64,000 nucleotides of DNA from JBDTNQ01 sp039933635 (GTDB lineage: Bacteria; Acidobacteriota; Vicinamibacteria; Vicinamibacterales; SCN-69-37). Location: contig JBDTNQ010000005.1 in assembly GCA_039933635.1 (NCBI GenBank), positions 41,588-105,587 on the forward strand. The letters are read 5' to 3'. Under the pieces are notes generated by a model, which saw only the letters and a list, made by a program, of their open reading frames with translations, was not told the DNA's origin and searched no databases. The translations under genes and the position numbers were made by a program. Below, in pieces: positions 7,657 to 15,464 of this stretch (position 1 is its first letter; each line of letters starts with the position of its first letter).

Positions 7657-8880
7657 ATGACCTCTCGACTTGGATCCAATCTACCAATCGTCATCGTCGG
7701 TGCCCTCGACACGAAAGGCGCGGAGTTGGCTTTCGTGCGGGACCAGGTTGCCGTGCGTGGGCACCGCACGGTTGTCGTCGACACGGGCGTCCTCGGTCCG
7801 CCAGCGTTTGCCGCTGACGTGACGAACGCGGAGGTCGCCGAAGCCGGTGGCGTGTCAGTTGCGACACTCGTTGGCGCAGCTGATCGTGGTCGCGCTGTGA
7901 TGGTGATGGCGCGTGGCGCGGAACGGATTGTGCGCCGCCTGGCCGACGACAAAGGGATCGGCGGCATCATCGGCATCGGCGGGGGCGCGGGCACATCCGT
8001 GGCGACGGCGGCGATGCGCGCGCTGCCATTGGGTATCCCCAAGGTCATGGTCTCGACCCTGGCCAGCGGCGATGTCAGCGCTTTCGTCGGTGTCGCCGAT
8101 ATCGTCATGGTGCCGGCTATTGTCGACATCAGTGGGATCAATCGCATCAGCCGCGGCGTGCTCACGCGCGCGGCCGCCGCGGTGTGCGCTATGGCCGACG
8201 CGGTCGTGCCCGAGACGACCGACCAGCCGCTCATTGCGGCGACGATGTTCGGCAACACGACCGCGTGCGTCGAGGCCGCCCGGATGTCCCTCGAGAGTCG
8301 TGGGTTCGAAGTCCTCGTATTTCACGCCACGGGCACCGGCGGTCGCACGATGGAAAGCCTGATCGACGCGGGCCACATTGCCGGTGTGCTGGACGTCACG
8401 ACTACCGAGTGGGCGGATGAGCTCGCTGGCGGCGTGATGACCGCTGGCAGCACACGGCTCGAAGCCGCCGCACGCACTGGCACGCCCGCCGTGGTGGCCC
8501 CCGGTTGCGTCGACATGGTCAACTTCTGGGCGCCAGAGACGGTGCCGGAGCGGCATCGCGGGCGGCGCTTCTACCAACACAACGCGAACATCACGTTGAT
8601 GAGAACGACACCGGACGAGAACGCGCAGCTCGGCCGCATCATCGCCGACAAACTCAACGCCTCCGTCGGCCCAGTCAGCGTGTATCTGCCATTGCGCGGC
8701 GTGTCGGTCATCTCGGCGCCCGGCGGGCCGTTTCACTGGCCCGAGGCTGACGACGCGCTCTTCGACGCGTTACGCACGCACCTGAGGGCGGACATTCCGG
8801 TGCACGCGCTCGACATGAACATCAACGATCCGATGTTTGCGGCTGCGATGGTCGAGGGGCTTTTAAGCTATTTCCGCTGA
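7657..8880 (+). CDS. Tm-1-like ATP-binding domain protein (UPF0261)
   Basis: The 407-residue soluble protein matches the Tm-1-like/UPF0261 family along its whole length. The N-terminal nucleotide-binding domain has VIVGALDTKGAELAFVRDQV, VVVDTGVLG and the glycine-rich IGGIIGIGGGAGTS loop. The second half has TMFGNTTACVEAA, VFHATGTGGRTMESLIDAG and VAPGCVDMVNFWAPETVP. The plant homologue Tm-1 binds and inhibits a tobamovirus replicase, but bacterial members are of unknown biochemical role and are often near aldolase-like partners. None is next to this one. The gene is monocistronic and converges on the SDR gene at 8951; a hairpin at 8894-8912 separates them. Confidence 0.85.
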   Translation: MTSRLGSNLPIVIVGALDTKGAELAFVRDQVAVRGHRTVVVDTGVLGPPAFAADVTNAEVAEAGGVSVATLVGAADRGRAVMVMARGAERIVRRLADDKGIGGIIGIGGGAGTSVATAAMRALPLGIPKVMVSTLASGDVSAFVGVADIVMVPAIVDISGINRISRGVLTRAAAAVCAMADAVVPETTDQPLIAATMFGNTTACVEAARMSLESRGFEVLVFHATGTGGRTMESLIDAGHIAGVLDVTTTEWADELAGGVMTAGSTRLEAAARTGTPAVVAPGCVDMVNFWAPETVPERHRGRRFYQHNANITLMRTTPDENAQLGRIIADKLNASVGPVSVYLPLRGVSVISAPGGPFHWPEADDALFDALRTHLRADIPVHALDMNINDPMFAAAMVEGLLSYFR

Positions 8881-8893
8881 TGCCTCAGGAGTC

Positions 8894-8912
8894 CCGGTTC
8901 GCGGAGAACCGG
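8894..8912. terminator. Hairpin between convergent genes
   Basis: CCGGTTC (8894-8900) and GAACCGG (8906-8912) form a perfect 7-bp stem with a 5-base loop, located between the stops of the Tm-1-like and SDR genes. There is no T-tract, so this is a positional inference. Confidence 0.4.
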
Positions 8913-8950
8913 TGAACACTGATCGCACCGAACCCGAAGCTCAGAACCAG

Positions 8951-9697
8951 TCACGGATTCTGTCCCACATTCGAGTAGTACTCCATGACGCGCTCCCGCG
9001 CGCCGGCGGCCGTGTACACGTCGGGCTGCCGCGAGGCGATCACGCCGGCGATCACGGCGGCCACCTGTTCGGGGCTCTGCGACTGCGGGAGCTGACGCGA
9101 GTCAACGCCGCCGTGCTTGGCGCGTACGCCGAACTCGGTGCGGACGACGCCCGGGGACACGAGGGAGAACTGGATGTCGGGATGTGTTTCCTGCACTTCG
9201 GCGCGAAACGTCGCGGTGAGGGCGTTCACGTAGTGTTTGGCGCCACTGTATGCGGAGCGGATCGGGACTGCCGGCAGCCGACCGAGCATCGACGACACGT
9301 TAATCACGTGACCGCGGCGGCGGGCCTTGAAATGCGGCAGGATTTCCTGCGTGCCGTACAACACGGACTTGATGTTGATGCGCACCATGTCATCGACGTC
9401 CTCGTCGGTCAGCTCGGACGGCAACCGTGAGATGCCCTGACCGGCGTTGTTCACCCACACGTCGATGTGCCCGAACTTGTCGAGCACATCTGTGACGGCA
9501 CGCCTGACCTCATCCCGGCGCGTCACGTCCGCGACGATCGCGTGGGCGTGGCCGCTGCACCGTTCGGCCACCGCGCGCAACGCCTCTTCGCGCCGCGCGA
9601 TGATTCCGACAGAGGCCTTCTGCGCGGCAAGCAACTCCGCCAGCGCCGCGCCGATTCCGGCACTGCCACCGGTGATGACGACGACTGTATTTTTCAT
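8951..9697 (-). CDS. Short-chain dehydrogenase/reductase
   Basis: The 248-residue classical SDR keeps all signature elements: TGGSAGIGAALAE (cofactor loop, residues 10-22), NNAGQGIS, the active serine in NVSSMLG, the YSGAKHYV tyrosine/lysine pair, and PGVVRTEF. The arginine pair after the second strand (IARREEAL) suggests NADP(H) preference. The substrate cannot be deduced. ATG 9697 is preceded by a GAAGG-like site. It is divergent from the thiolase across about 150 bp and may share regulation with it, but nothing links the reactions directly. Confidence 0.85.
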   Translation of the reverse strand: MKNTVVVITGGSAGIGAALAELLAAQKASVGIIARREEALRAVAERCSGHAHAIVADVTRRDEVRRAVTDVLDKFGHIDVWVNNAGQGISRLPSELTDEDVDDMVRINIKSVLYGTQEILPHFKARRRGHVINVSSMLGRLPAVPIRSAYSGAKHYVNALTATFRAEVQETHPDIQFSLVSPGVVRTEFGVRAKHGGVDSRQLPQSQSPEQVAAVIAGVIASRQPDVYTAAGARERVMEYYSNVGQNP

Positions 9698-9845
9698 GAG
9701 GTCAACCTTCTAATGTAAGAGTCCGCCGTAACAGTAGACCTTCGAGTATGAGACGCCTGACGGGAATGCGGGTTAATCTTCTTGCGTGGCTCGAGCCCTG
9801 AGCCTGAACCCCGAAGCCAAGCCTTAAGTCCCCCCTGGAGATACC

Positions 9846-11033
9846 GTGCCCCCCATGGACATCGTGATTCTGGCTGCTGTGCGCACGCCGATCGGGAGCT
9901 TTCAGGGAGCGCTGTCGTCCGTGCCGGCTCCGCGGCTGGGCGCGGCTGCGATTCGCGGGGCGCTGGAGCGTGGAGGACTGCCAGCCGAACAGGTGACGGA
10001 CGTCGCCATGGGCAACGTGCTCCAGGCCGGTCTGGGACAGGCACCCGCCCGCCAGGCGGGCATCCATGCGGGACTACCCGCGTCGGTTCGTGCAGTCACC
10101 GTTCACAAGGTGTGTGGGTCGGGGATGCAGGCCATCATCCAGGCCTCGCATGCGCTCACGCTGGGAGCGTCGACTCTGGCTGTCGCAGGCGGCATGGAAA
10201 ACATGTCCGCCGCGCCGTATCTGCTCCCGAAGGCGCGTGATGGTTATCGACTCGGCCATCAGCAGGTCGTCGATTCGATCATCACCGACGGGCTCTGGGA
10301 TCCCTACAACGACCTCCACATGGGTCAGTGCGCGGAGCAGTGCGCGGCGCGCTACCGGTTCACGCGGGCCCAGCAGGAGGCGTATGCCATCGCGTCATTT
10401 CAACGCGCCAACGCGGCTCAGGCGGATGGCTCGTCCGCCAACGAAATCGTGTCAGTGGAGGTTGCCGGGCCCAAGGGCACGGCCACGGTTGTCGATCGCG
10501 ACGAGGGTCCGTCGCGCGTGAACTACGACAAGATTCCGGCGCTGCGTCCGGCGTTCGACGTGTCCGGCACGATCACGGCCGCGACGGCCTCGACGATCAA
10601 CGACGGAGCCGCGGCGCTTGTGCTCACCACAGCGGCCACGGCCCAGGCGATGGGCGTCTCGCCCCTCGCGCGGGTCGTCGCCTTCGGCGCGCACGCGCAG
10701 GATCCGGTGTGGTTCACGACGGCGCCGGTCCAGGCCGCGCGCCACGCACTCGCGGCGGCGGGCTGGACCATCGAGGACGTGGACCTGTGGGAGGTGAACG
10801 AGGCGTTCGCCGTGGTGCCGATGGCCTTCATGGCCGACCTCGGCATCTCGCACGACGTGGTGAACGTTCGGGGCGGGGTGATCGCCCTCGGTCACCCCAT
10901 CGGAGCGTCCGGCGCGAGAATCGTGGTGACGCTCCTCAGCGCGCTGAAGCAGCGCGGGCTACGTCGCGGCGTCGCCGCAATCTGCATCGGTGGCGGCGAA
11001 GGGTTGGCGGCATGTGTCGAACTGCTGCCGTGA
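9846..11033 (+). CDS. Thiolase (acetyl-CoA C-acetyl/acyltransferase)
   Basis: The 395-residue cytosolic thiolase II family enzyme catalyses reversible condensation or cleavage of acyl-CoA and acetyl-CoA. The nucleophilic cysteine is in KVCGSGMQA (about residue 93), NEAFAVVPM and GHPIGASGARIVVTLL supply the other active-site residues, and the last cysteine is in AAICIGGGEGLA. The chain is full length. GTG 9846 has a GGAG at 9837-9840 at workable spacing; the in-frame ATG at 9855 is the alternative. No other beta-oxidation or polyhydroxybutyrate gene is adjacent, so biosynthetic versus degradative use is open. It ends only 3 bp from the convergent MFS gene. Confidence 0.9.
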   Translation: MPPMDIVILAAVRTPIGSFQGALSSVPAPRLGAAAIRGALERGGLPAEQVTDVAMGNVLQAGLGQAPARQAGIHAGLPASVRAVTVHKVCGSGMQAIIQASHALTLGASTLAVAGGMENMSAAPYLLPKARDGYRLGHQQVVDSIITDGLWDPYNDLHMGQCAEQCAARYRFTRAQQEAYAIASFQRANAAQADGSSANEIVSVEVAGPKGTATVVDRDEGPSRVNYDKIPALRPAFDVSGTITAATASTINDGAAALVLTTAATAQAMGVSPLARVVAFGAHAQDPVWFTTAPVQAARHALAAAGWTIEDVDLWEVNEAFAVVPMAFMADLGISHDVVNVRGGVIALGHPIGASGARIVVTLLSALKQRGLRRGVAAICIGGGEGLAACVELLP

Positions 11034-11036
11034 CAT

Positions 11037-12257
11037 TCACGCCCGCGCCGCGACGATCTTTGTCGAGGTCCGGAAGAACAACAGCACCAGAAGCAGAATC
11101 GCGAACGACGCGCCCGCCGACGTCAACCAGAACGCCGGCCAGTTCCGCGACACGACGATGCCGTTGTTTGTCGTCGTGAAGTAGTCGAGCGCGCCGCCGG
11201 ACAGGAACGATCCGATCAGCATGCCGGCGCCGTACGTGGCCAGGGTGATGAAGCCCTGGGCCGTGCTGCGCATGTGCGCGGGCGCCTCTTGATCGGTGTA
11301 CAGCTGACCGCTGACGAAGAAGAAGTCGTAGCAGACGCCGTGCAGCACGATGGCGAGGTAGAACATCCACATGCCGGGGCCGGCGTCGCCGTGGGCGAGT
11401 AGCACGTACCGCAGGACCCACGCGCCGAGACCCAGCACCAGGATGTTGCGGATCGAGAGCAGACGGAAGAAGAACGGCATCGCCATCAGCATGACGACCT
11501 CGGACGCCTGCCCCAGCGTCATCTTGCCGGCCGCATTCACTACGCCGATTTCGTTGAAATACGTGTTCGTAAACGTGTAGTAGAACGTGAGGGGGATGCA
11601 GGCGAGGACCGACGCGATGACGAAGATCAGGTAGGAGCGGTTCTTCATCATCGCCAGCGCGTCCAGGCCCAGGATGCTGCGCACGCTGACGCGTTGCCCA
11701 CGCGCGCGCGGCGGCGTGTGCGGCAGCGCCACGAGGCTGAACACGCACATCACGCCGCAGAGTCCCGCCGCCAGCAGGAACGGCGTCGTGTCCGCCTCGA
11801 TCCGCATCGCCCCGACGATGAGGTTGATGACAATCCAGCCGAGCGTGCCCATCGTGCGGATCGGCGGGAAGTCACGACCGGGATCCGCGACCTGCTGCAT
11901 CGTGATCGAGTTGGTCAGCGCGATGCTGGGAAAGAAGCAGAGACAGAACAGGAGCAGCAGGACGTAGACGCTCGCAAACGTCGTGACGTGCATCAGGCTC
12001 AGCATGCACACCGCGCCCGCCGCGTAGAGCGCGGCAAGCACCCGCTCGGTCGCGAAGAAGCGGTCCGCGACGAGGCCCACGAAGAAAGGCGCGACCAGCG
12101 CGGCCACGGCCGTCGTGCCGAACGCGGCGCCAGCCTGCGTACCGGTGAAGTGCAGCGTGCTCGTGAGGTACGTATTCAGCGTGACGTACCACGAGCCCCA
12201 GATCGCGTACTCAAGGAACATCATCAGACCGAGACGAGTCTTGACGAGCGATCCCAT
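11037..12257 (-). CDS. MFS transporter, nucleoside:proton symporter type
   Basis: The 406-residue inner-membrane protein has about 12 predicted helices. The start (TRLGLMMFLEYAIWGSWY, LNTYLTSTLHFTG) and FPPIRTMGTLGWI are characteristic of the NHS family (NupG/XapB-like), which moves nucleosides with protons; acidobacterial members often sit near sugar or nucleoside genes. The later helices (MLIGSFLSGGALDYFTTTN) are typical of this subgroup. A GGAGG site precedes ATG 12257. The next gene on the other strand, an aldo/keto reductase, is divergent from it. Substrate is family-based only. Confidence 0.8.
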   Translation of the reverse strand: MGSLVKTRLGLMMFLEYAIWGSWYVTLNTYLTSTLHFTGTQAGAAFGTTAVAALVAPFFVGLVADRFFATERVLAALYAAGAVCMLSLMHVTTFASVYVLLLLFCLCFFPSIALTNSITMQQVADPGRDFPPIRTMGTLGWIVINLIVGAMRIEADTTPFLLAAGLCGVMCVFSLVALPHTPPRARGQRVSVRSILGLDALAMMKNRSYLIFVIASVLACIPLTFYYTFTNTYFNEIGVVNAAGKMTLGQASEVVMLMAMPFFFRLLSIRNILVLGLGAWVLRYVLLAHGDAGPGMWMFYLAIVLHGVCYDFFFVSGQLYTDQEAPAHMRSTAQGFITLATYGAGMLIGSFLSGGALDYFTTTNNGIVVSRNWPAFWLTSAGASFAILLLVLLFFRTSTKIVAARA

Positions 12258-12354
12258 CAGAATGCTGCCTCCTGGCGTATCGGCCTGCCGGTTGAACGGT
12301 GTCGAGTGTAATCAGTTTGCCCGTGCGGCGCCACGCCTGAAGTAGTCTTTCCCC

Positions 12355-13383
12355 ATGGAACAGCGACGATTGGGCACGTCGGGACTCAGTGTGTCCGTCC
12401 TGAGTTTCGGCACGATGACGGTGGGCGGCCGCGATCGCTTCGGCAAGATGGGCAATCTGGATGTGACGCAGACGTCGCACATCCTGGACGTGTGCCAGGA
12501 AGCAGGGCTCACCACCATCGACACCGCCAACATGTACTCGTCCGGCGGTGCCGAGGAGATTCTGGGTGAGGCGCTCAAGGGCCGTCGCGATCAGTTCGTG
12601 CTCGTGACGAAGGCGTTCATGCGGGTCGGTCCCGGGCCGCACGATACGGGCCTTTCGCGCAAACACCTGATCGCGGCCTGCGAGGCGAGCCTGCGGCGGT
12701 TGCAGACCGACTACCTCGATCTTTACATGGGCCATGAACCCGACATGTTCGTGCCCGTCGAGGAGACCCTGCGCGCGTTCGACGACCTCGTGTCGCAAGG
12801 CAAAGTGCGCTACCTCGGCTGTTCGAATCACTCGGCGTGGCACGTGATGAAGGCGCTCGCGGCGTCCGACCGTCTCGGCCTCGCGCGCTATGTGTGTCAG
12901 CAGGTGAACTACTCGCTGCTGGGCCGCGATGTGGAGCACGAGATCGTGCCGCTCGGCCTGGATCAGGGCGTGGGGATCATGGCGTGGAGCCCGCTTCATG
13001 CGGGGTTGCTCACCGGCAAGTTCCGGCGGGACGTGCGCCCCGACGTGAGCCGCCTCAACGAGCTCGAGGCGCCCGGCACGGTCGACTACGAACGCGTCTA
13101 TCGGATCGTCGACGTGCTCCTCGCGATTGCAGCGGAGCGCAACGTGACTGCCGCGCAGGTGGCGTTGAACTGGGTGCTCTCGAAGCCGGGGGTGGACACG
13201 GTGATTCTCGGCGCGCGGCACGAGGCGCAGTTACGGGACAACCTCGCCGCGGCGACCTGGCGGTTGAGCGTCGACGAAGTAGCCCGTCTCGACACGGTCA
13301 GCGCGTTGCCCGAACCGTACCCGCTCTGGCATCAGCACAAGTTCGGACTGGAGCGGAATCCCAGGCTGCCCAGCGCGCGATAG
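12355..13383 (+). CDS. Aldo/keto reductase
   Basis: The 342-residue NADPH-dependent oxidoreductase folds as a TIM barrel. The catalytic tetrad is readable: Asp and Tyr in TIDTANMYSSGGAEE, Lys in FVLVTKAF and His in LYMGHEPD. The cofactor end is LGARHEAQLRDNLAA. It resembles the YajO/YdhF-like AKR groups acting on aldehydes or sugar-like ketones. Divergent transcription from the nucleoside-type permease (97 bp between starts) hints at uptake and reduction of a related compound, but this is speculative. The stop is 150 bp before the DHS-like start, with that operon's promoter in between. Confidence 0.85.
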   Translation: MEQRRLGTSGLSVSVLSFGTMTVGGRDRFGKMGNLDVTQTSHILDVCQEAGLTTIDTANMYSSGGAEEILGEALKGRRDQFVLVTKAFMRVGPGPHDTGLSRKHLIAACEASLRRLQTDYLDLYMGHEPDMFVPVEETLRAFDDLVSQGKVRYLGCSNHSAWHVMKALAASDRLGLARYVCQQVNYSLLGRDVEHEIVPLGLDQGVGIMAWSPLHAGLLTGKFRRDVRPDVSRLNELEAPGTVDYERVYRIVDVLLAIAAERNVTAAQVALNWVLSKPGVDTVILGARHEAQLRDNLAAATWRLSVDEVARLDTVSALPEPYPLWHQHKFGLERNPRLPSAR

Positions 13384-13398
13384 CGCGTGGCCGGGTGC

Positions 13399-13404
13399 TA
13401 CACT
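13399..13404 (+). promoter_or_regulatory. Extended -10 promoter candidate (TGcTACACT) for the DHS-like operon
   Basis: TACACT is preceded by TG one base upstream, the extended -10 form that works without a good -35, and none is visible here. It lies 130 bp before the operon's first start codon and directly after the preceding gene. A very similar TGcTAATCT precedes oppA. Confidence 0.4.
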
Positions 13405-13439
13405 ACCGTGGCCACTTGCGTGCCGATGGCGGTCGTCTT

Positions 13440-13533
13440 CTCGCATGCTCGCGGTGCGAGTCGGAGGGCCGTAGGACGCGACGGTCGGCATTTCGCGGAA
13501 ACCCAGCCGACCTCATCCTGGGAGGCGGCATTC
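13440..13533 (+). promoter_or_regulatory. Structured 5' leader of the DHS-like operon, ending in a ribosome site
   Basis: Two hairpins are readable. The first pairs CTCGCA (13440-13445) with TGCGAG (13455-13460). The second pairs GGTCGGC (13483-13489) with GCCGACC (13506-13512) and encloses a nested TTTC/GAAA stem (13491-13494 with 13498-13501) around GCG. GGAGG at 13521-13525 sits 8 bp before ATG 13534, deciding that start. The arrangement could be a riboswitch, a protein-bound leader or a coincidence of G+C-rich sequence; it matches no riboswitch I recognise. Confidence 0.4.
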
Positions 13534-14508
13534 ATGTCGGGTTCCGTGTCGCGGTTCATCGATCTTCACTATCGTCACTTCAATGCGGCGACGCTCAAGG
13601 ATGCCGCCGACGGCTACCGCGCCCACGTCGGCCAGGGGGGGCGGATGCTCGTCACGCTGGCCGGCGCGATGAGCACCGCGGAGCTCGGAATTTCGCTGGC
13701 CGAGATGATCCGCGCGGACAAGGTGCATGCGATCTGCTGCACGGGCGCGAACCTCGAAGAGGATGTCTTCAATCTGGTCGCGCATGATCACTACGTGCGC
13801 ATTCCGCGTTACCGAGACCTCACCGCCGCCGACGAACAGGCGTTGCTCGAGCGACACCTCAACCGGGTGACCGACACCTGCATTCCGGAAATGGAAGCCA
13901 TGCGCCGCGTCGAGAACATCGTGCTCGAGCGGTGGGTCGCGGCGTCGGACACCGGCCGGCGTGCGTTCCCGCACGAGTTTCTCTACGACGTGCTCCTCGA
14001 TGGCAGTCTGACGCCGTTCTATCAGGCCGATCCCGCCCATAGCTGGCTGCTCGCGGCGGCCGAACGCCGCCTGCCGATCTTCGTGCCGGGATGGGAAGAT
14101 TCCACGCTCGGGAACGTGTTCGCGGCGCGCTGCATGGATGGCCGCATCGGCCAGGTGTCCACCGTGCGCTCGGGTCTCGAGTACATGATCGAGCTCGCCG
14201 AGTGGTACACGCGCACGAGCGCCGGCGCGTCGATTGGCTTCTTCCAGATCGGCGGCGGCATCGCCGGCGACTTCCCGATCTGCGTCGTCCCGATGCTGCA
14301 CCAGGATTTGAGGCAATCGAACGTACCCCTCTGGGGCTATTTCTGCCAGATCTCCGATTCGACGACGAGCTACGGATCGTATTCCGGGGCCGTGCCCAAC
14401 GAGAAAATCACCTGGGGCAAGCTGGCGGCGGATACCCCGTCGTACATCATCGAGTCGGACGCCACGATCGTCGTGCCCCTGATGTTTGCAAAGGTCCTTG
14501 GATGGTAG
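13534..14508 (+). CDS. Deoxyhypusine synthase family protein (bacterial DHS-like)
   Basis: The 324-residue protein matches deoxyhypusine synthase. DHS enzymes use NAD and spermidine to transfer a 4-aminobutyl group to a lysine, and plant homospermidine synthase evolved from them. NAD-site segments TLAGAMSTAELGISLAEM and ICCTGANLEEDVFN are present, as are FFQIGGGIAGDFPI and SYSGAVPNEKITWGKL. Lys296 of the last motif lines up with the catalytic lysine of the eukaryotic SWGKI motif. Bacteria lack eIF5A, so the acceptor must be something else. ATG 13534 is chosen for its GGAGG site and because conservation begins there; the frame is open 49 codons further up. It opens a six-gene operon and overlaps the next gene by 7 bp. 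Confidence 0.85.
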   Translation: MSGSVSRFIDLHYRHFNAATLKDAADGYRAHVGQGGRMLVTLAGAMSTAELGISLAEMIRADKVHAICCTGANLEEDVFNLVAHDHYVRIPRYRDLTAADEQALLERHLNRVTDTCIPEMEAMRRVENIVLERWVAASDTGRRAFPHEFLYDVLLDGSLTPFYQADPAHSWLLAAAERRLPIFVPGWEDSTLGNVFAARCMDGRIGQVSTVRSGLEYMIELAEWYTRTSAGASIGFFQIGGGIAGDFPICVVPMLHQDLRQSNVPLWGYFCQISDSTTSYGSYSGAVPNEKITWGKLAADTPSYIIESDATIVVPLMFAKVLGW

Positions 14509-15464
14509 TCGTCACCGGAGCCGCGGGGTTCATTGGTGCCCGCGTGGTCGAAGCCTTGAAGGCGCGCGGTACGGACGTCGCGTCGGTCGATCATCGCGCC
14601 GCGTTCGACGGCCGTCCGGAACACGCGGGGCTCGATTTTGGCCAGCGCGTCGACGTCGACGACCTGGGGGGCTGGTTGAAGGCCGTCACGATCACGGCGA
14701 TCGTGCATCTCGGTGCGTGCACGGACACGCGAGAGATGGACCGGAGCTATCTCAACCGCGTGAATCTCGAGGCCTCGCAGGAGTTGTGGAGTCACGCCAC
14801 GCGCGCCGGCATCCCACTCATCTACGCCAGCAGCGCGGCGACCTACGGCGACGGCGCGCTGGGGTATGACGATGACGAGGCGTTGATTGCCCGGCTGCGC
14901 CCGCTGAATCCCTACGGCCAGTCGAAGCAGGATTTCGACATGTGGGTGCTGGCGCAGGAGCGCGCGGGACACCACCCGAGGGCGTGGACGGGCCTGAAGT
15001 TCTTCAACGTGTACGGCTTCGGCGAGCGCCACAAAGGCCGGATGGCGAGCGTGGTGCTGCACGCATTCGATCAGGTGCAGAGCCGGGGATTCGTCAGTCT
15101 GTTCAGGAGCCACCGCGACGGAATCGCCGACGGGCACCAGTCGCGCGACTTCGTCTTCGTCGGTGACGTGGTCGAGACGGTTATCGCGATGCTCGATCGT
15201 CCGCCGTCACGCGGCATCTTCAACCTGGGCAGCGGTACCGCGCGAACGTTTCTGGATCTGACCCGCGCCGTGTTCACCGCACTCGACCGGCCAGCCGACA
15301 TCCGTTTCATTGACACGCCCGTGGATCTGCGGGCGCAATACCAGTACTTCACCGAGGCCCGGATGACCCGCCTCCGCGACGCGGGATTTGCGCGTCACCC
15401 GATCGATCTCGAACGCGGCGTGGAGCACTACGTGGCTCGACTCAGCCGCGCCGCGCACGTATGA
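14502..15464 (+). CDS. hldD: ADP-glycero-manno-heptose 6-epimerase-like protein (HldD/RfaD)
   Basis: The 320-residue extended SDR starts at ATG 14502 inside the end of the DHS-like gene. It has the Rossmann signature TGAAGFIGARVVEAL, the HldD-type HLGACTDTREMD, active-site YASSAATYGDG and NPYGQSKQDFDMWV, followed by GLKFFNVYGFGERHKGRMAS and DGHQSRDFVFVGDVV. HldD converts ADP-D-glycero-D-manno-heptose to the L-glycero form for lipopolysaccharide inner core. No other heptose gene is nearby, and the neighbours are polyprenyl-phosphate sugar epimerase homologues, so another nucleotide- or lipid-linked substrate is possible. Overlaps: 7 bp with the gene before, 4 bp with the one after. Confidence 0.85.
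   Translation: MVVVTGAAGFIGARVVEALKARGTDVASVDHRAAFDGRPEHAGLDFGQRVDVDDLGGWLKAVTITAIVHLGACTDTREMDRSYLNRVNLEASQELWSHATRAGIPLIYASSAATYGDGALGYDDDEALIARLRPLNPYGQSKQDFDMWVLAQERAGHHPRAWTGLKFFNVYGFGERHKGRMASVVLHAFDQVQSRGFVSLFRSHRDGIADGHQSRDFVFVGDVVETVIAMLDRPPSRGIFNLGSGTARTFLDLTRAVFTALDRPADIRFIDTPVDLRAQYQYFTEARMTRLRDAGFARHPIDLERGVEHYVARLSRAAHV

Noticed and set aside
13387..13533. N-terminal extension of the DHS-like protein upstream of ATG 13534
   Set aside because: The 49 extra codons have no conservation, overlap the candidate promoter and leader, and lack a ribosome site, while GGAGG precedes 13534.
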